DNA from: an uncultured Clostridium sp.
GTDB lineage: Bacteria > Bacillota > Clostridia > TANB77 > CAG-508
Length of the DNA stretch: 25,978 bases
Direction: 5' to 3'
Assembly (NCBI GenBank): GCA_900554635.1
Contig: USHY01000016.1
Location: forward strand, 1 to 25,978
The position numbers were made by a program, and so were the translations under genes. Shown here piece after piece: positions 16,303 to 24,939 of the stretch (its first letter is position 1; each line of letters begins with the position of its first letter). The notes under the pieces were generated by a model. The model did no database searches. It was given only the letters and a program-made list of their open reading frames with translations, and had not been told where the DNA came from.

Positions 16303-18162
16303 CTATTTATTGTCACTATTTCCATCATCTTCAACTTTATAATCAGCATCATAAACATTTCCATTATTTGCATTATTTTCTGTATTTGCTTCTGCACCTT
16401 CAGCTCCATTTGCGCCTTGTGCTGCAGCATTTGCCTTATATAACTTCTCAGAAATTTGATAGAACACTTGAGTTAATTTCTCTGTTGCCTCTTTAATTGT
16501 TTCTGTATTATTTGTCTCCAAAGCTTTTTTAACATTATCAATCTCAGTCTCAACTTTAGCCTTCTCTTCGCCACTAATCTTGTCTCCTAATTCATCTAAA
16601 GTCTTTTGGCTACTATATACTAAGCTTTCTGCATTGTTTTTAACTTCAACTTCTTCTTTTTTCTTCTTATCTTCTGCTGCATGTGCCTCTGCATCTTTAA
16701 CAGCTTTATCAATATCTTCCTCAGATAAGTTTGAACTTGCAGTTATTGAAACGTTTTGCTCATTACCTGTTGCCATATCTTTTGCAGATACATGTACTAT
16801 ACCGTTTGCATCAATATCAAATGTTACTTCGATTTGTGGAACTCCTCTTGGTGCTGGTGGTATTCCTGTTAATTGGAATCTTCCTAATGTTTTATTGTAT
16901 GCAGCCATTTCACGTTCACCTTGTAATACATGAACTTCAACGCTTGTTTGACCATCTGCTGCTGTTGAAAATACTTGTGATTTTTTAGTTGGTATTGTTG
17001 TATTTCTTTCAATTAATTTTGTAAATACTCCACCATATGTTTCAATACCTAATGATAGTGGTGTTACATCTAGTAATACTAAGTCTTTAACATCTCCTGA
17101 AAGAACTCCTGCCTGAATTGCTGCACCAATTGCAACACATTCATCTGGGTTTATTCCTTTATTTGGTTCTTTGTTTGTTATTTTTCTTACAGCTTCTTGA
17201 ACTGCAGGAACTCTTGTTGAACCACCAACTAATAATACTTGGTCAATTTTGTCTGCTGTTAATCCAGCATCTTTTAGAGCTTGGTTAACTGGTCCTGTTG
17301 TAGCATCAATTAAATCTCTAATTAATTCCTCAAATTTTGCTCTTGTTAATGTTACATCTAAGTGTTTTGGACCTGTGCTATCTGCTGTAATAAATGGTAG
17401 GTTAATATTTGTTTGGCCAACACCAGATAATTCTATTTTAGCTTTTTCTGCAGCTTCTTTTAGTCTTTGCATAGCCATTTTATCTGTGCTTAAATCAATA
17501 CCGTTTGATTTTTTGAATTCATCAACTAAGTATTTTATAATTCTATCATCAAAGTCATCTCCACCTAGTCTGTTGTTTCCGCTTGTTGCTAGAACTTCAA
17601 ATACTCCATCGCCAATATCTAGTATAGATACATCGAATGTACCTCCACCTAAGTCGTAAACCATTATTTTTTGGTCTTTGTCTTCTTTATCCATACCATA
17701 AGCAAGTGCTGCTGCTGTTGGTTCGTTTATAATTCTTAGAACTTCTAGTCCTGCAATTTTTCCTGCATCTTTTGTTGCTTGTCTTTGGCTGTCGCTGAAA
17801 TATGCTGGAACTGTTATAACTGCTTGAGTTACTTTTTGTCCTAAATAATTTTCTGCATCTGCTTTTAATTTTTGTAATATCATTGCTGATATTTCTTGTG
17901 GAGAGAATTCTTCTCCATCAATTTTAACTTTTTTGTCTGTTCCCATATCTCTTTTAATAGAGATTACTGTATGGTCTGGGTTAGTTACTGCTTGACGTTT
18001 TGCTATTTGTCCAACTAATCTTTCACCATTTTTTGAAAATGCAACTACAGATGGTGTTGTTCTATTTCCTTCTGGGTTTGGAATTACAACTGGTTCTCCA
18101 CCCTCCATAACTGCTACACATGAGTTTGTTGTACCTAAGTCGATACCTATAATTTTTGACAT
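16303..18162 (-). CDS. dnaK: Chaperone protein DnaK (Hsp70)
   Basis: DnaK is the central ATP-dependent Hsp70 folding chaperone. The 619-residue protein has the standard order: N-terminal ATPase with IGIDLGTTNSCVAVMEGG, YDLGGGTFDVSILD and LLVGGSTRVPAVQ, the substrate-binding domain with VTPLSLGIETYGG, then a helical lid and an Asn/Ala/Gly-rich tail. The length is normal. AAGGAGG precedes the ATG. It is third in the heat-shock operon, after grpE (48-base gap), and is expected to be repressed by HrcA at the CIRCE elements. Confidence 0.98.
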   Translation of the reverse strand: MSKIIGIDLGTTNSCVAVMEGGEPVVIPNPEGNRTTPSVVAFSKNGERLVGQIAKRQAVTNPDHTVISIKRDMGTDKKVKIDGEEFSPQEISAMILQKLKADAENYLGQKVTQAVITVPAYFSDSQRQATKDAGKIAGLEVLRIINEPTAAALAYGMDKEDKDQKIMVYDLGGGTFDVSILDIGDGVFEVLATSGNNRLGGDDFDDRIIKYLVDEFKKSNGIDLSTDKMAMQRLKEAAEKAKIELSGVGQTNINLPFITADSTGPKHLDVTLTRAKFEELIRDLIDATTGPVNQALKDAGLTADKIDQVLLVGGSTRVPAVQEAVRKITNKEPNKGINPDECVAIGAAIQAGVLSGDVKDLVLLDVTPLSLGIETYGGVFTKLIERNTTIPTKKSQVFSTAADGQTSVEVHVLQGEREMAAYNKTLGRFQLTGIPPAPRGVPQIEVTFDIDANGIVHVSAKDMATGNEQNVSITASSNLSEEDIDKAVKDAEAHAAEDKKKKEEVEVKNNAESLVYSSQKTLDELGDKISGEEKAKVETEIDNVKKALETNNTETIKEATEKLTQVFYQISEKLYKANAAAQGANGAEGAEANTENNANNGNVYDADYKVEDDGNSDNK

Positions 18163-18210
18163 ATATTGTCAACCTCCTTAAAATTTATATATTTTAAAAT
18201 TAATAACTAA

Positions 18211-18702
18211 TTAATTTGCTACAATTACCATTGAGTGGCGTATAACTTTTGGTCCTATTTTGTAGCCTTTTCTAAATTCTTCTTTTATTATTTTTTCGCC
18301 TAAAGACTCATCTTGTACACTGCTTACTGCTTCGTGTATTTCTGGGTCAAATGGTTTTCCAACTGTTTCGATTGTTTCTACTCCAAATTTTGTAAATATA
18401 TCATGTATTTGTTTTACTACAAGTTCTATGCCTTGTTTCATATTTGCATCTTCTGTTTTGCTATCTGCTGCCTTTTCTAAGTTATCTAATACTGGTAAGA
18501 AACTTGATATTATATCTGCAAGTATTGAATTGTATAAGTTTTCTTTTTCCTTAGTATTCCTCTTTTTGTAATTTTCAAACTCTGCCATTACTCTTTTTAG
18601 TCTATCAACAGTTTCCTCAAGTTTTTGTTCTGTTTTTGTAAGTTCTGCATTTTCATCTTGTTTTACTTCTTGTGACACTTCTTCTTTGTTTTCCTCTGAC
18701 AT
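18211..18702 (-). CDS. grpE: Nucleotide exchange factor GrpE
   Basis: GrpE releases ADP from DnaK. The 163-residue protein has an acidic, disordered N-terminus, a long coiled-coil helix with MAEFENYKKRNTKEKENLY, and the C-terminal beta domain ending KGYKIGPKVIRHSMVIVAN, a clear GrpE signature. I chose the ATG at 18702 because AAGGAG lies at normal spacing; an in-frame TTG at 18720 overlaps that ribosome binding site. It lies 18 bases after hrcA. Confidence 0.96.
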   Translation of the reverse strand: MSEENKEEVSQEVKQDENAELTKTEQKLEETVDRLKRVMAEFENYKKRNTKEKENLYNSILADIISSFLPVLDNLEKAADSKTEDANMKQGIELVVKQIHDIFTKFGVETIETVGKPFDPEIHEAVSSVQDESLGEKIIKEEFRKGYKIGPKVIRHSMVIVAN

Positions 18703-18720
18703 TTTATTCTCTCCTTCCAA

Positions 18721-19737
18721 CTAATCATCTTTAAACTTTTCGTTTAATTTTTTGCTTATATATTTCATTACTGAAATTACTTTTGAATAGTCCATTCTTT
18801 TTGGTCCAATAATACCTATTGTTCCCAAATCTTTATTTCCTACAGTATGTTTAAATGTTACTACACTTAAATCTTTTAAAGCATCCTGTTCATTTTCTTC
18901 TCCAATGTAAATATTTATGTCTTTTGCCAATCCTGAGTTTAGTATTTCCATTACTTGCTCTTTTGTATCAAGAATACTTAAAAAATTTCTTGCTGTATCA
19001 ATTTTTCTAAATTCTGGAAAATCGAATACATTGTTTGCACCTTCTAAGTATATATGTTCTGATTGTTCAAGAGATTTATTCATTTGAGCAATTATTGGCT
19101 TAATAACATCCACTTGGTCTTCCATTGACTCTAAGATATATTCTTCCATAGGTTTATCTATTTTTGTAAGTGGTTTTCCTATTAGTTTTCTTTTAAATAA
19201 GTAGTTTATATTATCCACTTGTGTTTCTGTTATATCTTCATTATATTTAATAATAGTTTCCTTTATTGCTCCATTTTCTGTTAAAACAACTGCCATTAGC
19301 AATCTATTTCCAAGTGGAACCAGTTTAACATCTGTTATAACATTATTACTTGCCTCTGGTCCTATTGCAACTGTTGTGTAATGTGTAATTTCCGAAATAG
19401 TATCTGTTGCAATTTTAGTTAAATCCTCAATTTCATTTACCTTTGTCTCAAGTTTAGACTTAATAAACTGAATCTCATCTAAGCTAATCTTCTCATCATT
19501 CAAAAGTTCATCAACATAAAATCTATAACCCTTAGCAGATGGAACCCTACCTGATGATGTATGAGTCTTCTCAATATACCCAAGTCTCTCCAACTCAGCC
19601 ATATCATTTCTAATCGTAGCACTACTGCAACCTAAATTATAACTCTCCACAATAGTACCTGAACTCACTGGCTCAGCTGTATTAATATACTCTTCAATTA
19701 TAGCCTGTAAAACTTGCCTCTGCCTTTGTTCCAACAT
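18721..19737 (-). CDS. hrcA: Heat-inducible transcription repressor HrcA
   Basis: HrcA binds CIRCE and represses class I heat-shock genes; its activity depends on GroEL in Bacillus. The 338-residue protein starts MLEQRQRQVLQAIIEEYI with the N-terminal winged helix (EPVSSGTIVESYNL, SSATIRNDMAELERLGYIEK, HTSSGRVPSAKGYRFYVDEL). The GAF-like dimerisation domain follows and the C-terminus has GTIGIIGPKRMDYSKVISVM. The ATG at 19737 has GAGGTGAGG upstream; an earlier in-frame start at 19791 would lie inside the operator-promoter region. It is the first gene of the operon and is probably autoregulated. Confidence 0.97.
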   Translation of the reverse strand: MLEQRQRQVLQAIIEEYINTAEPVSSGTIVESYNLGCSSATIRNDMAELERLGYIEKTHTSSGRVPSAKGYRFYVDELLNDEKISLDEIQFIKSKLETKVNEIEDLTKIATDTISEITHYTTVAIGPEASNNVITDVKLVPLGNRLLMAVVLTENGAIKETIIKYNEDITETQVDNINYLFKRKLIGKPLTKIDKPMEEYILESMEDQVDVIKPIIAQMNKSLEQSEHIYLEGANNVFDFPEFRKIDTARNFLSILDTKEQVMEILNSGLAKDINIYIGEENEQDALKDLSVVTFKHTVGNKDLGTIGIIGPKRMDYSKVISVMKYISKKLNEKFKDD

Positions 19738-19754
19738 AACCCTCACCTCAAAAA

Positions 19755-19781
19755 TTAGCAGTCCTTTTCTCAGACTGCTAA
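19755..19781 (-). promoter_or_regulatory. Variant CIRCE operator (HrcA binding site) upstream of hrcA
   Basis: TTAGCAGTC (19755-19763), a 9-base spacer and GACTGCTAA (19773-19781) form a perfect inverted repeat with CIRCE geometry. The standard arm is TTAGCACTC; here position 7 is changed from C to G in one arm and compensated in the other. It lies at the expected transcription start, just downstream of the -10 box. Confidence 0.92.
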
Positions 19782-19782
19782 T

Positions 19783-19811
19783 ATCATACACCTTATTTTA
19801 GCAAATGTCAA
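19783..19811 (-). promoter_or_regulatory. Sigma-A promoter of the hrcA-grpE-dnaK-dnaJ operon
   Basis: On the minus strand TTGACA (19806-19811) and TATGAT (19783-19788) are 17 bases apart. The -35 box falls inside the degenerate second CIRCE, and the start point falls inside the first, so HrcA bound at either would block RNA polymerase. Confidence 0.88.
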
Positions 19812-19824
19812 TAGTTATTGCTAA
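19798..19824 (-). promoter_or_regulatory. Degenerate second CIRCE-like operator
   Basis: TTAGCAAAT (19798-19806), a 9-base spacer and TATTGCTAA (19816-19824) keep the exact 9-9-9 layout of CIRCE, with seven of nine positions symmetric. The outer TTAGCA/TGCTAA halves are intact and the inner ones have decayed. It covers the -35 box of the heat-shock promoter. It may be a weaker HrcA site. Confidence 0.55.
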
Positions 19825-19850
19825 TTTTTTTAATTTTTTTTCAAAATCAC

Positions 19851-19879
19851 TTGACTTAACTATCATTTAAGTATAAAAT
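19851..19879 (+). promoter_or_regulatory. Candidate promoter for the HD-GYP gene
   Basis: TTGACT (19851-19856) is 17 bases from TAAAAT (19874-19879). Transcription would start near 19886, only about 10 bases before the ATG at 19896, so the leader is very short. The promoter is divergent from the heat-shock promoter in a shared region of about 160 bases. Confidence 0.55.
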
Positions 19880-19895
19880 TTTTTTGGGTGTTTTT

Positions 19896-20811
19896 ATGAA
19901 AGAATATAAGATAGATTTTTATAATAGTACTAATTTAAAAAGTTATGATTTAAACGAAAGCATGCGTTATCAGCTTTCTATGCTTCGGGAGTTTGGATGT
20001 TTTTACTAGGCAGCATTCTGAGAATGTTGCAAGTTTAACTTGTAGGATGTGTGAATATATGCACATGAAAGATTATTTTACTGTTTATTGCACAATGTGT
20101 GCTTATTTGCATGATATTGGGAAACAATTTATTCCTTCTGCTATTCTTCAAAAAACTTCTGCATTAACTCCAGAGGAATTCGAAATTATGAAAACTCACA
20201 CAACCATTGGCTACCAAATATGTATGAAAGATCCAAAACTAAGACCATATGCTGCCGGCCCAATATACCACCACGAGGGTCTAAATGGCTCTGGTTATCC
20301 AAAAGGACTTGAAAAAAAGGACATACCTCTTGAAGGTCAAATAATTAGAGTTGCAGATGAATTTGATGCAATTACAAGTAAAAGACAATATAAAACTCAC
20401 ATTGGTGTTTGCGACACACTAAAAATCCTAGTATCTGAAACTAAGCCAAATAAAAAGAACCATGAAAAATATGGTAAAGTTAACCCAACCGCAGTAAAAG
20501 CCTTAATAAAAGTTATTATTGATGATACAGCCTATGAACTATACAATTTAGGTTTATATGTTGATTACCTAAAAAAAGAACAATCTCGACTAAAACAAAT
20601 TCAAATCTATGAAAACAAAAAAAATAAAGCTACAAGAAAAAACGACATTGAATATTACACAGCAGGAATGTTCCAACTATTCGCTCCTGGCGAAACTGTA
20701 GAAAATTACAAAACCGTTCTTGAGGAGTACAAAACAGCCTACAATGTAAGGTCTCAAGAAATGGCAAACTTAACAGCTGAATTAAAAGAAATAAAGAAAT
20801 TAAGAGTGTAA
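19896..20811 (+). CDS. HD-GYP domain cyclic-di-GMP phosphodiesterase, interrupted by a +1 frameshift at CGG
   Basis: HD-GYP proteins hydrolyse cyclic di-GMP. The catalytic features are present: HSENVASL, CAYLHDIGKQFIPSAILQK (the HD pair) and HHEGLNGSGYPKGLEKKDIP (the GYP signature), then IIRVADEFDAITSKRQY. A helical C-terminal segment follows with no clear sensor domain. From the ATG at 19896, 30 codons are read before an in-phase CGG (19986-19988); the zero frame stops at TAG seven codons later. Skipping the C at 19986 gives MLGSLDVFTRQHSENVA, which joins smoothly to the HD domain, for 304 residues. A TTG at 19993 could start a shortened product, but it has no usable ribosome binding site. 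The start site itself is weak (GGGTG). Confidence 0.8.
19986..19988 (+). other. +1 frameshift site at CGG in the HD-GYP gene
   Basis: The zero frame reads ATG CTT CGG GAG and ends at TAG (20007-20009). Dropping C19986 gives CTT GGG AGT TTG GAT, that is LGSLD, followed by the normal family sequence. Because this break lies at codon 31, nearly the whole protein depends on the frame change. Confidence 0.78.
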
Positions 20812-20827
20812 ATTTACTTACACTCTT
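20802..20827. terminator. Hairpin shared by the converging ends of the HD-GYP and cysteine desulfurase genes
   Basis: AAGAGTGTAA (20802-20811) pairs with TTACACTCTT (20818-20827) around a 6-base loop. The stems encode the last codons of both genes, and both stop codons lie in the hairpin (20809-20811 on plus, 20814-20816 on minus). The following sequence is T-rich on both strands but has no long T run, so it may be a moderate terminator. Confidence 0.6.
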
Positions 20828-21953
20828 TAATTATCTTTTTTAAACAAGTAACCAAATAATTTATATCATCTCTATGAGTTTTCTCTCCAAAAGTTGTTCT
20901 AAGAGACCCTTGTAAATATTCTGGCTCCACTCCTATTGCTACTAGTACATGCGAAGGTTCTGCTGAAGCTGAATTACAAGCAGAACCAGTAGATGCACAT
21001 ATGCCCATCTCATCTAATCTCAGCAACAAGTCCCCTCCATTAACTCCTTTAAATGAAACATTTGCATTCCCTGGAAGTCTTTTATTTCTGTGCCCATTTA
21101 TTTTAACTTCACTAAACTCCTGCTTTATTCTTGAAAAATAGAACTCTCTTAAGTCCAATAATTTTTCATTATAACTATCTATATTTTTATATGCCAATTC
21201 TATTGCTTTTCCAAGTCCCACTATTCCTGCTGTATTTTCTGTACCAGCCCTTTTATCTTTTTCCTGATGTCCTCCATCTTGCAACTTTTCAAAAGGAACA
21301 CCATCTCTTACATATAAAGCTCCTACACCCTTGGGGCCATAAAATTTATGTGCAGACATTGATAAACTATCAATATTCATTTGATTTACATCAATTTTCA
21401 AATTTCCTATTGCTTGAACACTATCTGTATGGAAATAAACATTATGTTCTTTAGCAATCTGTCCAATTTCCTTTATAGGTTGAATTGTACCTATTTCATT
21501 ATTTGCTGTCATTATTGAAATTAATATTGTATTATTAGTAATTGAATTTTCCAATTCCTGCAAATTAATTAAGCCTTCTTTATCGACATTTAAATATGTT
21601 ACCTCAAATCCTTCTTTTTCTAAGCTTTTGCAACTATTTAAAATTGCATGGTGCTCTATTTTACTTGTTATAATATGGTTACCTCTGTTTTTCAAACTTC
21701 TAGCAATTCCTTTAAGAGCTGTATTATCACTTTCACTTCCACAACCAGTAAAATATATTTCCTTTGGCTGTGCATTAATTGCCCTAGCAACCCTTTGGCG
21801 TGCCTCCTCTATAGCTTTTTTGGCATGTCTTCCAATTCCATATATAGAAGAAGGGTTACCATATTCAATTCCGAAATATGGTAACATCTCTTTTAAAACT
21901 TCATCTTTAACACCTGTTGTTGCTGCATAGTCTAAATATATTACATTATTCAA
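20814..21953 (-). CDS. Cysteine desulfurase (NifS/IscS family)
   Basis: A pyridoxal-phosphate enzyme that takes sulfur from cysteine for Fe-S clusters or tRNA thiolation. The 379-residue protein shows YLDYAATTGVKDEV near the N-terminus, GSESDNTALKGI, HHAIL, TDSVQAIG, the PLP lysine in SAHKFYGPKGVGALYV, GTENTAGI and the active cysteine in TGSACNSASAEPSHVL. I chose TTG 21951-21953 as start: GGGAGG lies 6-7 bases upstream and the codon overlaps the hemW stop (TTGA). A GTG at 21968 would include that ribosome binding site. The compact cysteine loop suggests a NifS/IscS enzyme rather than SufS. No scaffold gene or thiI is visible next to it. Confidence 0.93.
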   Translation of the reverse strand: MNNVIYLDYAATTGVKDEVLKEMLPYFGIEYGNPSSIYGIGRHAKKAIEEARQRVARAINAQPKEIYFTGCGSESDNTALKGIARSLKNRGNHIITSKIEHHAILNSCKSLEKEGFEVTYLNVDKEGLINLQELENSITNNTILISIMTANNEIGTIQPIKEIGQIAKEHNVYFHTDSVQAIGNLKIDVNQMNIDSLSMSAHKFYGPKGVGALYVRDGVPFEKLQDGGHQEKDKRAGTENTAGIVGLGKAIELAYKNIDSYNEKLLDLREFYFSRIKQEFSEVKINGHRNKRLPGNANVSFKGVNGGDLLLRLDEMGICASTGSACNSASAEPSHVLVAIGVEPEYLQGSLRTTFGEKTHRDDINYLVTCLKKIIKECK

Positions 21954-23065
21954 ATAAATTCCTCCCACACTATATTGGCTAAATCTATTCCCTTATCAGT
22001 TAATTTAATATAGTTTATGTCTATTTCTAGCAAATTATCCTTAACCAATTTATTTAACTTATCTTTATATAAGTATATGGGGTTATGTACAAATTTGTTC
22101 TTGAATTTCTGTATATCTACTCCATCTATCTTCCTTAAGCCTAGAAGCATATACTCTTTTGCCTGAGTTTCTTCGGTTTGGTGTTCATGTACTGTTCTAT
22201 TTTCCATAGGATTTTCGCAGTATTTTTCAAAATTAGCTGTATTTGAATACCTTGCTTTGTTCATATAAGAATGTGCTGCTAAGCCTATTCCGATGTATTC
22301 CTTTTGTTCCCAACAGTCCACATTATGTTTAGATTCAAACCCCGGTTTTGCAAAATTTGATATTTCATAGTGCTTGTATCCCGCTTCTTCTAGCCTATTT
22401 TTAACAAGCCAATACATTTTTCTTTCCAACTCTTCGCTTGGAAGTTCTAATATCCCGTTACTTATCTTACCCTCAATCTTAGTATTTTCTTCAACGATTA
22501 AGGAATATACTGATATATGCTCTGGATTTAATTCTATAACTTTTTCTAATGAGTCCTCTACTATTTTCAAACTCTGATTTGGCAAACCTATCATTAAATC
22601 AACATTTATATTTTTAAACCCAACTTTTCTTGCTAAATTGTATGTTTCTAAAAATTGTTCAAAATTATGTATTCTTCCTATTTGCCTTAAAATAGCATTA
22701 TCAGTACTTTGTAGCCCTATGCTTATTCTATTTACTCCTGCCTTAATATAATCTTTTAGCTTTTCCTCTGTAACAGTCCCTGGATTTACTTCTATTGTTA
22801 TTTCTTTTGCATTCTCCTTATTAATTTTGCTAAGAATCTGCACAATATATTTACTTTCTATAAATGAAGGAGTTCCCCCTCCTATATAAATTGTTTCTAT
22901 ATTATACCTATCTAATTTTTCGTGTTCTAATTCCTTTATAAGTGCCTCTATATACTGGCTTATCTTACCACCAATATTTTCAAAAGAGATAAAATCGCAA
23001 TAATCGCATTTATGTGCACAAAAAGGTATATGTATATACAAACCTATATTTTTTTCTTTATCCAT
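21950..23065 (-). CDS. hemW: Radical SAM family heme chaperone HemW (coproporphyrinogen oxidase-like)
   Basis: HemW inserts heme into proteins and is related to HemN; many annotations call it oxygen-independent coproporphyrinogen III oxidase. The 371-residue protein has the radical SAM cluster motif CAHKCDYCDF (CxxxCxxC) near residue 16 preceded by GLYIHIPF, then IYIGGGTPSF, EVNPGTV, RISIGLQS, NVDLMIGLPNQ and the HemN-type C-terminal domain. Its ATG overlaps the whiA +1-frame stop by 8 bases, and its stop overlaps the cysteine desulfurase start. The pairing with a desulfurase fits its 4Fe-4S need. Confidence 0.93.
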   Translation of the reverse strand: MDKEKNIGLYIHIPFCAHKCDYCDFISFENIGGKISQYIEALIKELEHEKLDRYNIETIYIGGGTPSFIESKYIVQILSKINKENAKEITIEVNPGTVTEEKLKDYIKAGVNRISIGLQSTDNAILRQIGRIHNFEQFLETYNLARKVGFKNINVDLMIGLPNQSLKIVEDSLEKVIELNPEHISVYSLIVEENTKIEGKISNGILELPSEELERKMYWLVKNRLEEAGYKHYEISNFAKPGFESKHNVDCWEQKEYIGIGLAAHSYMNKARYSNTANFEKYCENPMENRTVHEHQTEETQAKEYMLLGLRKIDGVDIQKFKNKFVHNPIYLYKDKLNKLVKDNLLEIDINYIKLTDKGIDLANIVWEEFI

Positions 23066-23703
23066 TTTCTAATTCCTTTGCAATTTTTACTATACTACTC
23101 AATCTATGGCTTACACCTGATTTGCTCAAATTCTTTTCAAGCATCTGGCCGAATTTCTTCATACGAAGCTTCCGGATTTTTCTGCCTAATTTCTGCAATT
23201 TCTTTTAATTCTTCTGGTAAAGAATTGAATTTTCGTTTTTGCTTTAAAAACTTTATAGCCTTAATTTGATTTTCAGAAGCGCTTAGTGTTTTATTCAAAT
23301 TTGCTGTTTCGCAATTTACAATTCTATTTACGCTGTTTCTTGCATCCTTTAAAACTCGTATTTCCTCAAACCTTAAAACTCCATTGTTTGCACCTACTAG
23401 GGCAAGGAAGTTCACAATATCTTCACTGTCCTTTATATAAGTAATATATCCGCTTCCCTTTTTAATAATCTTGGCCTCTATTTCAAAATTTTCTAAAATA
23501 CTTTTATACTCTGCTGCCTTTTTCTTAGTTTTAAACAGCACTTCCAAATGATACTCTTTATTAGGGTCTGTAATAGAACCAGATTTAATAAAAGCTTCCC
23601 TTATAGATAGCCTTGCTAATTGCTCTTCCTGTTTCAAACTGCTATTTACATCCCACATTTTAAGTCCCAATAATTCATCTCTAACATCTGTTGAAAACGA
23701 CAT
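23058..23703 (-). CDS. whiA: WhiA-type DNA-binding protein (short form), interrupted by a +1 frameshift at CGG
   Basis: WhiA has a degenerate LAGLIDADG domain joined to a helix-turn-helix; it acts in sporulation in Streptomyces and in growth and division in Bacillus. This protein begins MSFSTDVRDELLGL, then jumps to the second half of the usual core (SGSITDPNKEYHLEV, NNGVLRFEEIRVLKDARN, RIVNCETANLNKT), so it lacks about 90 residues of the standard form. At residue 184 (ATT) an in-phase CGG (23149-23151) follows and the zero frame stops at 23137. Skipping C23151 gives GQMLEKNLSKSGVSHRLSSI, the conserved C-terminal helix, and ends at TAA 23058-23060, for 214 residues. That end overlaps the hemW start. 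Without recoding the protein loses the end of its DNA-binding domain. Confidence 0.85.
23149..23151 (-). other. +1 frameshift site at CGG in whiA
   Basis: The zero frame reads GAA ATT CGG CCA GAT GCT TGA. Dropping C23151 gives ATT GGC CAG ATG CTT, that is IGQML, matching the E-x-G-x-M-L segment of WhiA proteins and the SKSGVSHRL helix after it. Confidence 0.82.
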
Positions 23704-23721
23704 TTATTACATTCCTCCCAT

Positions 23722-24939
23722 TTACTTTAAATATTTTATCTCAAAAGTTGTTCCTTTTCCAACTTCTGAATCTACCTTTACATATCCATTATTTTTCTCA
23801 ATTATTGTTTTAGCAAGAGCAAGCCCTATTCCAATGCTATTTTCACTACTGTTTTTTGCCTTGTAAAACCTTTCAAATATATGCTTCTGGTCAAATTTAC
23901 TTATTCCCTGTCCTTCATCTCTTATTTTGATTTTTAAAAACACACTTGTGTTCTCAACCTCTATGTAGATTTTAGATTTTTGATTACTATGTTCAATTGC
24001 ATTTTTCAATATATTTGTTAATGCTTCTTGTTGCCATTTATAGTCTGCAAGAAACACAGCTTTTTCATCTATTTTCGTAATTATTTCAATCTCTTTGAGT
24101 TCAATTAAAATAGCTAAATTTCCAATTACTGCATCAATTAGCTTTTGAACATGTATTTCTTCATTCTCCATCTTAATCGTTCCTGCATCAAATTTTGCAA
24201 TTTTAAGAAGAGAAATAACAAGGGAGCTTATCCAGTCTATTTGTTTGCTTATTTCCATTAAAAAATCTTCTCTTACTTCTTTTTCCATATCAGGGTCATC
24301 TTGAATATTATCTAGCATTATTCTGATTGATGTAAGTGGTGTCTTTAATTGATGTGAAATATCTGCAATTGCTGTACTTAAGTTTTCTTTTTCCTTTACA
24401 CTCAGTTCTGCGGTTTCTTTTAAAAGCACTGTGGTTTTGTACAGTTCATTTCTAAGCCTTGAAAGTTCACTATTATTGTTTTCTTCTATTTTTAATGTAT
24501 AGTTTTTATTGTTTATTCCATTAATATAGTCATTTATTTCTTTAATTTTTTTCTCTTGGCTTATAACATACACAAGGTAAATTCCAAGTGCAATAAGCTC
24601 TACAACCACAATATATATTATATTTTGCTTTTTATTTGTTTCAATTAATTCATCTAATTGCTTAATATAAGCAATATCTGAATCATATCCATATTTTTCT
24701 AAAAGATTATTTTGCGGAGTTTCTTCACTTCTCAAAATCTCCATAATATCATCTTCAGTAATTTCTGGGTACTTTTCAATTACCTTATTTATTATAACAT
24801 CAATTTTACTATTAACAGTTTTTAAATACTTTTTATATTGCAAGCTATTTATAATTCCAAATATAAAAGTTGTAATAATTATTAGAAGTACACCTAATAC
24901 TATGGTTTTTCTAAAACTCCTGTTCTTAAATATATTCAA
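23722..24939 (-). CDS. Sensor histidine kinase of a two-component system
   Basis: A 405-residue membrane kinase: TM1 at about 12-31, an extracellular domain of about 75 residues, TM2 at about 106-127, a linker with a HAMP-like or coiled-coil region, then the H-box SHQLKTPLTS with phospho-accepting His196. The N-box (NILKNAIEHS), G1 (DEGQGIS), F-box (FERFYKAKN) and G2 (GIGLALAK) motifs are all intact. The start is TTG at 24937-24939, overlapping the response regulator stop (TTGA), with GGAGGG eight bases upstream. The signal is unknown; the sensor region is not of a type I recognise. Confidence 0.92.
   Translation of the reverse strand: MNIFKNRSFRKTIVLGVLLIIITTFIFGIINSLQYKKYLKTVNSKIDVIINKVIEKYPEITEDDIMEILRSEETPQNNLLEKYGYDSDIAYIKQLDELIETNKKQNIIYIVVVELIALGIYLVYVISQEKKIKEINDYINGINNKNYTLKIEENNNSELSRLRNELYKTTVLLKETAELSVKEKENLSTAIADISHQLKTPLTSIRIMLDNIQDDPDMEKEVREDFLMEISKQIDWISSLVISLLKIAKFDAGTIKMENEEIHVQKLIDAVIGNLAILIELKEIEIITKIDEKAVFLADYKWQQEALTNILKNAIEHSNQKSKIYIEVENTSVFLKIKIRDEGQGISKFDQKHIFERFYKAKNSSENSIGIGLALAKTIIEKNNGYVKVDSEVGKGTTFEIKYLK

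Noticed and set aside
19993..20811. TTG at 19993 as the true start of the HD-GYP gene
   Set aside because: No ribosome binding site lies at a workable distance, and the upstream ATG-led frame joins smoothly to the family sequence if CGG is skipped. It remains a fallback start.
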